From Prescottella agglutinans (GTDB taxonomy: Bacteria > Actinomycetota > Actinomycetes > Mycobacteriales > Mycobacteriaceae), in NCBI RefSeq assembly GCF_004011865.1, contig NZ_RKLP01000008.1:248001-312000 (forward strand): a DNA stretch of 64,000 nucleotides, written 5' to 3'. Of the stretch, positions 1-8,205 are shown one piece after another. Every line of letters starts with the position of its first letter. The stretch's first letter is position 1. The notes beneath the pieces are model-generated. The model saw nothing but the letters and a program-made list of their open reading frames with translations, had not been told where the DNA came from and searched no databases. Both the position numbers and the translations under genes were made by a program.

Positions 1-67
1 GTCGACGTCGCTGCCATACATCGAGTGTGCCCACGTCGCGCCGTCCGTGGTGGCGGTTCCGCAGCTT

Positions 68-1534
68 TCAGGGCTCGAGGAACCGCGCCAGGAACTCGAT
101 CAGCAGGCGTTCGGCGACGGGTGCCGGGAGTTCCTCGACGAGCGCGAGGACGTCGGCCTTCGGGCCGTCGAGTCCAGCTTTCGGGTCGAGTCCGGCGAGC
201 GCCAGGACACCCGCGCTGACCTCGCTCGTCAGGTCGGCGGGATCGATGTGGGCGGCGGCCGCCACGAACTCGGCCGGCGCGCTCGCCCCGGGGACACCCC
301 GGACGCGGTCGGCGGCCTTCGTGAGCGCGGCGACCAGGTCGTCGACGACGGTCTCGGTGACCGGCGTGATCGTCAGGTGCGTGGTTCGCGGCAGCACGGT
401 GCCGTCGGGCTGGACGTGCCGCGGCTGCGGCTGCAGCGCCCAGCCGTCGTCGTCGGCGGCATCGGACCAGCGGTGCGGATCGACCCGACGCTCGACCGGC
501 ACCGCGTCGTCCGCGGCGATCGCCAGCAGCGGGCCCACCGGGTCTCCGACCACGCGCAGGCCCTCGATGCCGTCGACCGCCTCCCGGAGTCGCCGCGTCG
601 CCCGCGCCATCGGCGCGACCAATTCCCGGAACCCCTGTTCGCCGAGCGCCTGCGCGACTGCCCAGCCGGCCGCGATCGGCATCACGCTGCGCGAGCCCAG
701 CAGTGTCGGGTTGACCACCGCGTAGCCGGGCCAACGGCTGGTCGCGAACCAATGCGCGCGGTGCCGGTCTCGGTCGCGGTACAGCAGCAGCGAGACGCCC
801 TTCGGGGCGTACCCGTACTTGTGCAGATCCACCGACAGGCTCGACACGCCCGGCACCGTGAGATCCCACCGCCGGCTCTCGGCATCCGGCCACCACGGCA
901 GCACCCAGCCGCCGATGCAGCCGTCGACGTGCAGCGCGACATCCTGCACCGCACACACTTCCGCGATCTCCGCGATCGGATCGAGCGCGCCGTGCGCGTA
1001 CGACGGCGTGCTCGCGACGACCAGCGCGACGTCCGGCGACAGGGCCGCGGCGACGTCGCCGGGGCGCACTCGCGCGGTGACGGGATCGACCGGCAGCACC
1101 TCGAGCTTCAGGTCCAGGTGGTGTGCGGCCTTGTGGAACGCGGCGTGCGCAGTCGCGCCGATCAGCAGCGTCGGACGGTGCTCGGCGCCGGTGCGGGCCC
1201 GCCACGTGTCGCGCGCGGACTTCACTGCCAGCATGCAACTCTCGGTGCCGCCGCTGGTGACGCTGCCGACCACGTCCGGGTCGCCGCCCGCGAGCACGTC
1301 GCGCCCGAGCGCGACGAGGTCGCGTTCCATCACCGCGATCGACGGGAACGTGGTGGGATCCAACCCGTTCAGCGGCTGCGCGCGCAGTGCCGCCGCGCCC
1401 GCGAGGTCGGACAGTTCGGCGATGCCCGGGTCGTACACGTACGACAGCAGGCGCCCGCCGGACGTCGGGGCGTCCGCGGCACGCATCGCGTCCAGTCGCG
1501 CGAGGATGTCGGCGGGGTCGTGGCGGAACTGCAT
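68..1534 (-). CDS. PLP-dependent decarboxylase / sphingosine-1-phosphate lyase-like enzyme (488 aa)
   Basis: This is a fold-type I, pyridoxal-phosphate enzyme of the group II decarboxylase / S1P-lyase branch. Visible landmarks are TSGGTES at about residues 93-99 (phosphate binding), HVDGCIGG at 202-209 (the Asp that contacts the pyridine nitrogen), and the Schiff-base lysine K239 in DLHKYGY. The ATG at 1532-1534 is chosen because it overlaps the stop of the upstream transporter as TGATG, which indicates translational coupling; the open frame runs far upstream but only as an antisense shadow. The pairing with a GPH-type transporter suggests uptake and decarboxylation or C-C cleavage of one substrate. 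The substrate (amino acid or phosphorylated long-chain base) cannot be told from sequence. Confidence 0.82.
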   Translation of the reverse strand: MQFRHDPADILARLDAMRAADAPTSGGRLLSYVYDPGIAELSDLAGAAALRAQPLNGLDPTTFPSIAVMERDLVALGRDVLAGGDPDVVGSVTSGGTESCMLAVKSARDTWRARTGAEHRPTLLIGATAHAAFHKAAHHLDLKLEVLPVDPVTARVRPGDVAAALSPDVALVVASTPSYAHGALDPIAEIAEVCAVQDVALHVDGCIGGWVLPWWPDAESRRWDLTVPGVSSLSVDLHKYGYAPKGVSLLLYRDRDRHRAHWFATSRWPGYAVVNPTLLGSRSVMPIAAGWAVAQALGEQGFRELVAPMARATRRLREAVDGIEGLRVVGDPVGPLLAIAADDAVPVERRVDPHRWSDAADDDGWALQPQPRHVQPDGTVLPRTTHLTITPVTETVVDDLVAALTKAADRVRGVPGASAPAEFVAAAAHIDPADLTSEVSAGVLALAGLDPKAGLDGPKADVLALVEELPAPVAERLLIEFLARFLEP

Positions 1535-2904
1535 CAGCGGCTTCCGTTCTGTGCGTGGGCGTCCTCGGCGGCGAGCCGGTATCGCGACAACGCGACGATG
1601 CTGAGGGCGGTGAGGATGGCGGGGGCCGCGGAGATGGCGAGGGCGATGCCGTCGATCGCGGTCTGGGACTGGACGGCGTGCTCGTCGTCGGTGGACGAGA
1701 CGAACCCGGTGATCGCGAGGATTGCGAGGACCAGTGCCGGACCGAGCGCCAGGCCGATGGTCTCGACCGCCGTCCACACGCCGCTGAACGCGCCGGCCCG
1801 CACTGTGCCGCCCTCGCGGCGCTCGTGGTCGGAGATGACGTCGGGCAGCATCGACATGCCCAGCATCTGCATGCCCGCGTAGCCGACACCGGCGACCGCG
1901 ACCACCGCGTACACCCACCATCCGGTGTCCACCAGCAGCCCGAGCAGCGCGACGTTCGCGGCGAGGAACAGGCTCGACGCCAAGAGGTAGGCGCGACGCT
2001 TGCCCCACGAGCGGACCGTCCGCGACCACAACGGCATCACCGCGACCGCCGGGCCCACGAGCGCGGCGAACAGGAACGACACCGACCGCTCGTTGCCGAG
2101 TACATAGGTGGCCGCGTACTGCGCGGCGGCGAGCATCGTCCCGGTCGCGAACGCCTGCAACGCGGACGCCGTCAGGAGCGCTCGGAACGGGCGGCTGGAT
2201 CGGACGACGCGCAGCGACGCCGCGAACGACGCGCCCTCGCCGACCGCGGTCTCCGTCGGGGGACGTCGCGGCGCCACGCGCGACGCCGCGAACATGCCGA
2301 GCCCCAGCAGCGCCCCGGCCACGACGCCCATCACCAGATAGCCCCAGCGCCCGCCCCCGCCGAGTTCGCGCAGTTCCGGACCGCCCGCACCGAACAGCAG
2401 GATCGCGACGCCGAGGACGGCGACGCGCCACGCCATCAGCCGGGCCCGCTCGTGGTAGTCGTCGGTGAGTTCGGCCGGCATCGCGATGTAGGGGACCTGG
2501 AAGAGGCTGAACGCCACCGCGGACGCGATGAACGCCACCGCCACCCACACCGCCGCCGCGGAGGGCGCCACGCCGTCCGGCACCGCGAAGGTGAGGGCGA
2601 AGAACACCGGCAGCAGCGCGGCACCGACGGTGAGGAACAGCCGTCGACTGCCGGTCCGGCGCGCCCACGAGTCGCTGAGGGCGCCGATCGCGGGGTTGAG
2701 CACCACGTCGAGCGCCTTGGGCGCGAACACGACGAAGGTCGCGACCGCCGCCGCGACGCCGAGCGTGTCGGTGAGGTAGTACGCCAACACCAGGCCGGGG
2801 AGGGTGGAGAACCCGCCGGTGCCGACGGATCCCAGGGCATAGCCGCGGATGGTCGCGGGGCTGAGCCGATTCGCCGCGGGTACGGAGGTGCTCGAGACCG
2901 TCAT
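1534..2904 (-). CDS. GPH-family (glycoside-pentoside-hexuronide type) MFS transporter (456 aa)
   Basis: This is a twelve-segment major facilitator protein. The N-terminal GYALGSVG stretch and the DVVLNPAIGALSD loop after the second segment are typical of the GPH:cation symporter family. Its stop overlaps the ATG of the PLP decarboxylase by one base (TGATG), so the two are cotranscribed. A TAAATT -10 hexamer (2911-2916, minus strand) lies six bases before the ATG and no Shine-Dalgarno is seen, so the mRNA is probably leaderless. GPH members mostly carry sugars, but several actinobacterial ones sit beside amino-acid or lipid enzymes, so the substrate stays open. Confidence 0.8.
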   Translation of the reverse strand: MTVSSTSVPAANRLSPATIRGYALGSVGTGGFSTLPGLVLAYYLTDTLGVAAAVATFVVFAPKALDVVLNPAIGALSDSWARRTGSRRLFLTVGAALLPVFFALTFAVPDGVAPSAAAVWVAVAFIASAVAFSLFQVPYIAMPAELTDDYHERARLMAWRVAVLGVAILLFGAGGPELRELGGGGRWGYLVMGVVAGALLGLGMFAASRVAPRRPPTETAVGEGASFAASLRVVRSSRPFRALLTASALQAFATGTMLAAAQYAATYVLGNERSVSFLFAALVGPAVAVMPLWSRTVRSWGKRRAYLLASSLFLAANVALLGLLVDTGWWVYAVVAVAGVGYAGMQMLGMSMLPDVISDHERREGGTVRAGAFSGVWTAVETIGLALGPALVLAILAITGFVSSTDDEHAVQSQTAIDGIALAISAAPAILTALSIVALSRYRLAAEDAHAQNGSR

Positions 2905-3057
2905 GGCGACAATTTAGGCGAATGGGCCCTTCGCGGCCGTCGAATCGGCGTGTCGGTGGTCGTTGCTAGCGTCTGCGGCGAGGGGTCCGGGGCCGCGGTA
3001 CCGGATCCCTCGGCCGTTGGTGTCCTGTCGTTGGTGCTCGAAAGGTGCTGTCTCCCT

Positions 3058-3870
3058 ATGGTGATGGGTGCAACCCACGCAATGTCCGGTGCTGTCGTCG
3101 GCCTCGCCGTCGCGGACCTGCTCCCGACGGACTGGGGTGGGCCCACCTCCACAGCCGAGACCTTCGCGTTCGCGGGTGTCTGCGCCGGCGCGGCGCTGCT
3201 CCCGGATCTCGACACCACCCAGTCCACCGTCGCGCGTTCGTTCGGACCGATCTCGAAGGCCCTCGCCGCGGGTATCGACTCGCTGTCCCTCGGCGTGTAT
3301 CGCGTGACGAAGGGGCGCAAGGACGGGAACCGGCGCGGTGGGCATCGCACGTTCACGCACACGGCGTTGTTCGCGATCGGACTCGGGGCCGGGATCTCGG
3401 CGCTGGTGGGGCAGTTCGGCCGCCCCGCCCTGATCGTCACGCTCTTCTTCACCCTCGGCCTCGCGCTACGGGGATTGTTCGGGAACTGGGCGCGGGACAA
3501 GGGGTGGCTGATCGTCACCGTCGCCTCGGCGTTCCTGTCGATCCTGACGTGGCAGTGGTTTCCGGACCAGGTGGGTTCGACGGGTCTCGGGGTCGCCGTC
3601 GCGTTGGGGTGTGCGACGCACTGCCTCGGCGACATGATCACCAAGGAGGGCGTGCCGTTCCTGGCGCCGTTCGTCCCGCTCGGCGGACGGCGATGGTGGG
3701 AACTGCGGTTGCCGTCGTTCCTCGCGATCCGGGCCGGAGGCGGATTCGAACGGGCCGTGCTGGGCCCGGCGTTGACGATCGCGGCCGTCGGACTCGCGGT
3801 GTGGGCGGTGGACGGTGCGCCCGAGGCGATCACCGACGCGCTGCGCAACTCGGTCCCCATCGAGCAGTAG
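3058..3870 (+). CDS. YdjM/DUF457-like membrane-bound metal-dependent hydrolase (270 aa)
   Basis: This is a membrane protein with an N-terminal HAMSGAVVG motif (His7), an LLPDLD motif (Asp50, Asp52) and a GHRTFTHT motif (residues 95-102). Together these match the metal-ligand pattern of the YdjM/LexA-regulated inner-membrane hydrolase family. About five or six hydrophobic segments follow. The ATG at 3058 has an AAAGG about 13 bases upstream; an in-frame ATG two codons later is an alternative. It is transcribed away from the transporter gene across a 153-bp gap. The biochemical role of this family is poorly defined, and I see no operon partner. Confidence 0.75.
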   Translation: MVMGATHAMSGAVVGLAVADLLPTDWGGPTSTAETFAFAGVCAGAALLPDLDTTQSTVARSFGPISKALAAGIDSLSLGVYRVTKGRKDGNRRGGHRTFTHTALFAIGLGAGISALVGQFGRPALIVTLFFTLGLALRGLFGNWARDKGWLIVTVASAFLSILTWQWFPDQVGSTGLGVAVALGCATHCLGDMITKEGVPFLAPFVPLGGRRWWELRLPSFLAIRAGGGFERAVLGPALTIAAVGLAVWAVDGAPEAITDALRNSVPIEQ

Positions 3871-3917
3871 TTCGGAAATCCGCCCCGACGAGTATTACGG
3901 AACCACTGGCATCGAAA

Positions 3918-3931
3918 CCGAACTTGTTCTA
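3918..3931. promoter_or_regulatory. KstR-like operator upstream of the FAD oxidase pair
   Basis: The 14-mer CCGAACTTGTTCTA keeps AAC-N2-GTT and the final A of the published KstR consensus tnnAACnnGTTnnA; only the first base deviates. It ends 69 bases before the GTG of the first cholesterol-oxidase-like gene, a sensible distance for a repressor site. KstR controls sterol catabolism genes in mycobacteria and rhodococci, so site and gene product agree. A single 14-mer can arise by chance. Confidence 0.5.
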
Positions 3932-4000
3932 GTTTGACTCGAAGATCACGCGGCGAGGCTTGGCGCGCCGTTTCCCGGCGAGAGGATCGGAGTCGAATCG

Positions 4001-5809
4001 GTGGATGCCGACCAGAACATGTTGTCGACAAGTGAAGTGCGTAACGGTGTGTCCCGCAGGGGATTTCTCGGCCGCGCCGCCGGTGCTGCAGCGGGCGCCG
4101 CTGCCCTGAGCGGCATGGGCTGGACCCCGGCGTTCGCGCTTCCGGCCGCCGGTTCCAGCGGTTCCACCGGGTCGGGTGGACCGGTGTCCGACCTCCCGGT
4201 CCCGCCCTCGTTCCCCGAGGACATCCCGCTCGCGCAGCAGGGGTACGTCAACTGGGCCAAGGACATCGCGTTCGACGCGGTGTGGACCGCGACCGCACGC
4301 ACGTCCGACGACGTCGTTCGGATCGCCAACTGGGCCAGGGACAACGGCTACCGCGTCCGGGCCAAGGGCACGATGCACGGGTGGAGCCCGCTGACGGTGG
4401 TGCCCGGCGAGAGTGTCGAGAGGACGATCCTCGTCGACACGATGACCCACCTGAACTCGGTGACCGTGAATCCGAGCGGCACCCCGGCGACGGTGACGGC
4501 CGGCGGCGGCGCCAGCCTCGAGGCGATCCTCACCGCGCTGCAGGAGCACGGGCTGGGGTGGGCGAACTCGCCGGCGATCGGCGACCTCTCGATCGCGGGC
4601 GTGCTCGCGATCGGCGCACACGGCGCCACCTACCCGGCGGCGGGGGAGACAGTCACCCCGGGGCAGTCGTTCGGGTCGCTGTCGAACCTGGTCACCGCCA
4701 TGACCGCGGTGGTGTGGGATCCGGTCGCGGGCCGGTACGTGCTGCGGGAGTTCACCCGCGCCGAACCCGAGATCACCGCGCTGCTCGCGCATCTGGGGCG
4801 GAGCTTCGTCACGTCGGTGACACTCCAGGCCGGCGCGAACGCCCGACTCCGCTGCCAGAGCATCATGGACATCCCGTGGCAGGAGATGTTCGCAACCCCC
4901 GGGTCGCCGGGCCGGACGTACGAGAGTTACGTCGAGACGTCGGGCCGCGTCGAGGCGATCTGGTTCCCGTTCACCGACAAGCCGTGGCTCAAGATCTGGA
5001 CGCCGACGCCGGTGAAGCCGGCGGAGTCGCGGGAGGTGTTCGGCCCCTACAACTACTTCTTCACCGACAACCTTCCCGAGCCGCTCACCGATCTGCTCGG
5101 TCAGGTTGCCGGCGGCATCCAGTCGGCCACACCGGCGTTCGGTAAGGGCCAGTTGGCCGCGGTGCAGGTCGGTCTCGCCGGCACTCGCACCGACGACCTG
5201 TGGGGCTGGTCCAAGGATGTGCTGTTCTACCTGCGGCACACCACGATGCGGGTCACCGCGGGTGGCGGCGTGGTCGTCACGAAGCGGGCCAACATCCAGC
5301 GGGTGATCAACGAGTTCACCACATGGCACAACAATCGGATGTCGGCACTGGCCGCGCAGGGCAAGTATCCGGTCAACGGTCCGTTCGAGGTGCGTATGTG
5401 CAAGGTCGACGATCAGGCGGAGGTACTCGTCGAATCGGCCGGCCCGCCGAACCTGTCGGCGGTGCGCCCGCGTCCGGACCACCCGGAGTGGGACACGTGC
5501 ATCTGGATGAACGTGGTCACGCTGCCCGGCACCGCCGGTGCCGCCGACTACTTCCGTGAGATGGAACGCTGGATGGCCCAGAACTACTCGGGCGACTACG
5601 CGACGTTCCGGTCCGAGTGGGCCAAGGGGTGGGGCTTCACCGGCCAGGGCGGCTACCGCGACCAGGAGTGGCTCGGCCAGACCCTGCCGGCCGCCTACAC
5701 CACGGGCATCCCGGCGTCGGGCAACTGGGAGGCGGCTCGGGTGTCGCTGAATGCCCGCGATCCGCATCGAATCTTCGCCAACATCTTCCACGATCGGTTG
5801 CTGCCGTAG
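4001..5809 (+). CDS. Tat-exported FAD-linked oxidase, cholesterol oxidase type II fold, copy 1 (602 aa)
   Basis: The N-terminus carries a twin-arginine signal (SRRGFLG, about residues 18-24) followed by an Ala-rich segment and an AFALPA cleavage region. The mature part is a vanillyl-alcohol-oxidase-type FAD domain whose KGTMHGWSP motif (His126) aligns with the His that covalently holds FAD in Brevibacterium type II cholesterol oxidase. A substrate-cap domain follows. The family oxidises 3-beta-hydroxysterols to 3-oxo-4-ene steroids with release of peroxide, outside the membrane. The GTG at 4001 is preferred because GGAG lies eight bases upstream; an in-frame ATG at 4019 is the alternative. 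A near-duplicate follows directly, and a KstR-like site lies upstream. Substrate is inferred from fold only. Confidence 0.8.
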   Translation: MDADQNMLSTSEVRNGVSRRGFLGRAAGAAAGAAALSGMGWTPAFALPAAGSSGSTGSGGPVSDLPVPPSFPEDIPLAQQGYVNWAKDIAFDAVWTATARTSDDVVRIANWARDNGYRVRAKGTMHGWSPLTVVPGESVERTILVDTMTHLNSVTVNPSGTPATVTAGGGASLEAILTALQEHGLGWANSPAIGDLSIAGVLAIGAHGATYPAAGETVTPGQSFGSLSNLVTAMTAVVWDPVAGRYVLREFTRAEPEITALLAHLGRSFVTSVTLQAGANARLRCQSIMDIPWQEMFATPGSPGRTYESYVETSGRVEAIWFPFTDKPWLKIWTPTPVKPAESREVFGPYNYFFTDNLPEPLTDLLGQVAGGIQSATPAFGKGQLAAVQVGLAGTRTDDLWGWSKDVLFYLRHTTMRVTAGGGVVVTKRANIQRVINEFTTWHNNRMSALAAQGKYPVNGPFEVRMCKVDDQAEVLVESAGPPNLSAVRPRPDHPEWDTCIWMNVVTLPGTAGAADYFREMERWMAQNYSGDYATFRSEWAKGWGFTGQGGYRDQEWLGQTLPAAYTTGIPASGNWEAARVSLNARDPHRIFANIFHDRLLP

Positions 5810-5844
5810 CGGATCCCGCTGCAGCGTAGCTGAACTGGAGAACC

Positions 5845-5880
5845 GGGCATGTCGGTGTCGTGAGGGGCGCCGGCATGCCC
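5845..5880 (+). terminator. Hairpin between the two oxidase copies
   Basis: The arms 5845-5855 and 5870-5880 pair over 11 bp with one G-U wobble and a 14-base loop, 35 bases after the stop of copy 1. There is no T-run. It may separate transcription of the two copies or protect the upstream mRNA end. Confidence 0.4.
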
Positions 5881-6029
5881 GTCTCCGGGGATCGACGGGA
5901 AACGCCTTCCCGAGTCCCCGCCAACACTTTTCCGAATTACGCGGTGTCGAAACATCTCTCGGTCCAGGTTCGCTGCGGACGAGGAATACGAACACCGCTT
6001 CCCGACGACACGATAGGGAGCCGAGATCC

Positions 6030-7772
6030 GTGGAATCCCGCGAGAACGGACTGTCACGCAGAGGGTTTCTGGCTGCCACCGCCGGCGCAGCCGCGCTGAT
6101 CGCCTCCGGGTGGACCCCCGCGCAGGCGTTGCCCGCCGGTGACCCGCGGGTCACCATCGCGCTGCCGCCCTCGTTCCCCGAGGACATCCCGCTCGCGCAG
6201 CAGGGGTACGTCAACTGGGCCAAGGACATCGCGTTCGACGCGGTGTGGACCGCGACCGCACGCACGCCCGACGACGTGGTGCGGGTTGCGAACTGGGCCA
6301 AGGACAACGGCTACCGCGTCCGGGCCAAGGGCACGATGCACGGGTGGAGCCCGCTGACGGTGGTGCCCGGTGAGAGTGTCGAGACGACGATCCTGGTCGA
6401 CACGATGACCCACCTGAACTCGGTGGCCGTGAACCCCGGCGGCACCCCGGCGACCGTCACCGCGGGCGCGGGGGCCAGCGTCGAGGCGATCCTCACCGCG
6501 CTGCAGAGCCACGGTCTCGGGTGGGCGAACTCGCCGGCGATCGGTGACCTCTCGATCGCCGGTGTGCTCGCGATCGGCGCGCACGGCGCGACCTACCCGG
6601 CCGCGGGGGAGACGGTCACCCCGGGGCAGTCGTTCGGGTCGCTGTCGAACCTGGTCACCGCGATGACCGCGGTGGTGTGGGACGCGAGCGCCGACCGGTA
6701 CGCGCTGCGGGAGTTCACCCGCGCGGAACCCGAGATCACCGCGCTGCTCACCCATCTGGGGCGCAGCTTCGTCACGTCGGTGACGCTCCAGGCCGGCGCG
6801 AACACCAGGCTGCGGTGTCAGAGTTTCCTCGACATCACCGCGAGGGAGATGTTCGCGACCGCCGGGTCACGGGGCCGAACCTTCGAGAGTTACGTCGAGA
6901 AGTCGGGCCGCGTCGAGGCGATCTGGTTCCCGTTCACCGAGAATCCCTGGCTGAAGGTGTGGACGCCGACACCTGCCAAGCCCGCGCAGTCGCGCGAGGT
7001 GACCGGCCCCTACAACTACTCGTTCTCCGACAGCATCCCCGAGTCGCTCACCAACATGCTCGGAAAGGGCGCGGCAGGGCTGGGAATCGGCACGCCCGGA
7101 TTCGGGATCGCGCAGTTGACGGCGGTCTCCGCGGGCCTGGCCGCCACCGGCACCGGCGATCTGTGGGGCTGGTCGAAGGACCTGCTCTTCTACCTCCGGC
7201 CCACCACCCTGAGGGTGATCGCCGGTGGAGGCGTGGTGGTCACCAAGCGCTCGAACATCCAGCGGGTGATCAACGAGTTCACGACGTGGCACCGGCGCTG
7301 GATGAGCGATCTGGCGTGGCGCGGCAAGTATCCGATCAACGGCCCGTTCGAGGTGCGCATGTGCAAGGTCGACGACCAGGCGGAGGTACTCGTCGAGTCG
7401 GCCGGCCCGCCGAACCTGTCGGCGGTGCGTCCGCGTCCGGACCATCCGGACTGGGATACGTGCATCTGGATGAACGTGGTGACGCTGCCCGGAACGCCGG
7501 GCGCGGCCGAGTATTTCCGTGAGATGGAACGCTGGATGGCCCAGAACTACTCGGGCGACTACGCGACGTTCCGGTCCGAGTGGGCCAAGGGGTGGGCCTT
7601 CACCGACCAGGGCGGTCACCGCGATCAGGAATGGCTCACCCAGACCCTGCCGGCCGCCTACACCACTGGCATCCCGGCATCGGGTAACTTTGCGGCCGCG
7701 CGTACGTCGCTCAACGCACACGACCCGCACCGTGTGTTCGCCAACAGCTTCCACGACCGATTGCTGCCGTAG
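6030..7772 (+). CDS. Tat-exported FAD-linked oxidase, cholesterol oxidase type II fold, copy 2 (580 aa)
   Basis: This is a tandem paralogue of the preceding gene. It has a shorter Tat leader (SRRGFLAA, about residues 9-16), the same GTMHGWSP motif with the predicted FAD-linking His104, and an almost identical C-terminal third. The GTG at 6030 is chosen because GGGAG lies nine bases upstream; the frame is open further 5-prime, but that stretch overlaps copy 1. Conservation is uneven: a 102-base run (6165-6266) is identical to copy 1, while the leader and the region around residues 330-360 differ clearly. This mosaic suggests gene conversion or recent duplication with diversification. It may differ from copy 1 in sterol or steroid preference; that cannot be judged here. 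Confidence 0.8.
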   Translation: MESRENGLSRRGFLAATAGAAALIASGWTPAQALPAGDPRVTIALPPSFPEDIPLAQQGYVNWAKDIAFDAVWTATARTPDDVVRVANWAKDNGYRVRAKGTMHGWSPLTVVPGESVETTILVDTMTHLNSVAVNPGGTPATVTAGAGASVEAILTALQSHGLGWANSPAIGDLSIAGVLAIGAHGATYPAAGETVTPGQSFGSLSNLVTAMTAVVWDASADRYALREFTRAEPEITALLTHLGRSFVTSVTLQAGANTRLRCQSFLDITAREMFATAGSRGRTFESYVEKSGRVEAIWFPFTENPWLKVWTPTPAKPAQSREVTGPYNYSFSDSIPESLTNMLGKGAAGLGIGTPGFGIAQLTAVSAGLAATGTGDLWGWSKDLLFYLRPTTLRVIAGGGVVVTKRSNIQRVINEFTTWHRRWMSDLAWRGKYPINGPFEVRMCKVDDQAEVLVESAGPPNLSAVRPRPDHPDWDTCIWMNVVTLPGTPGAAEYFREMERWMAQNYSGDYATFRSEWAKGWAFTDQGGHRDQEWLTQTLPAAYTTGIPASGNFAAARTSLNAHDPHRVFANSFHDRLLP

Positions 7773-7807
7773 TCCCCCCTCCTACGGCATCGGAGCGCTG
7801 GAGACAG

Positions 7808-7847
7808 TGATGCCGGCATCCCGAGGGTCCTCGGGATGCCGGCATCA
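7808..7847. terminator. Perfect 19-bp inverted repeat between convergent genes
   Basis: The arms 7808-7826 and 7829-7847 are exact reverse complements with only two bases between them. The element sits between the stop of oxidase copy 2 (plus) and the stop of the small minus-strand gene, so it can serve both strands. It has no T-tract, as is common in high-GC actinobacteria. Confidence 0.7.
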
Positions 7848-7864
7848 CCGGTATCGGGGACAGG

Positions 7865-8140
7865 TCATTCCAGCAGGTCCCGCGCCCGTTCCGCCTCGAC
7901 GTCGAGCAGGTCGTCGACGTCGAGATCCGCGGTCTCCCGCACCGCGGCTTCGAGGTACGCGGTTGCCTCGTCGCCGCGGCCCAGGTGCTGCAGCAGCTCA
8001 CCGTAGACGACGAGAGCGAGGACCCGGATCACGCCGGGCCGCTCGCTTTCGAGGAGCACGCGAAGCGTGGTCTCGGCCCGTTCCACCCGGCCGTGGTCGA
8101 GCTGGAGCAGAGCCTTCTGGAACTGCAGCGATCCATCCAT
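7865..8140 (-). CDS. Small TPR-like helical protein of unknown function (91 aa)
   Basis: This is a short, helix-forming protein whose pattern of paired helices (ALLQLDHGRVERAETTL and a second unit around YGELLQHLGRGDEATAYLE) resembles tetratricopeptide repeats. The ATG at 8140 is preferred because a TATCGT -10 hexamer ends seven bases upstream of it on the minus strand, which suggests a leaderless mRNA; a longer frame exists but would run into the next gene's terminator. I do not recognise a named family. A protein-protein interaction role is only an inference from the repeat-like pattern. Confidence 0.6.
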   Translation of the reverse strand: MDGSLQFQKALLQLDHGRVERAETTLRVLLESERPGVIRVLALVVYGELLQHLGRGDEATAYLEAAVRETADLDVDDLLDVEAERARDLLE

Positions 8141-8156
8141 GCGATCACGATAGCGG

Positions 8157-8190
8157 CGAGGCCCGGCACCGAATCCGGTGCCGGGCCTCG
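8157..8190 (-). terminator. Terminator hairpin after the siderophore-binding protein gene
   Basis: A perfect 15-bp stem (8157-8171 with 8176-8190) and a four-base loop lie directly downstream of the stop at 8206 on the minus strand. There is no clear T-run. Confidence 0.65.
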
Positions 8191-8205
8191 TGGTGGACCG
8201 ATGGG

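Noticed and set aside
1387-3057. The 557-codon N-terminal extension of the YdjM-like gene
   Set aside because: It runs antisense to the decarboxylase and transporter and has an Arg/His-rich shadow composition; the motif-bearing protein begins at 3058.
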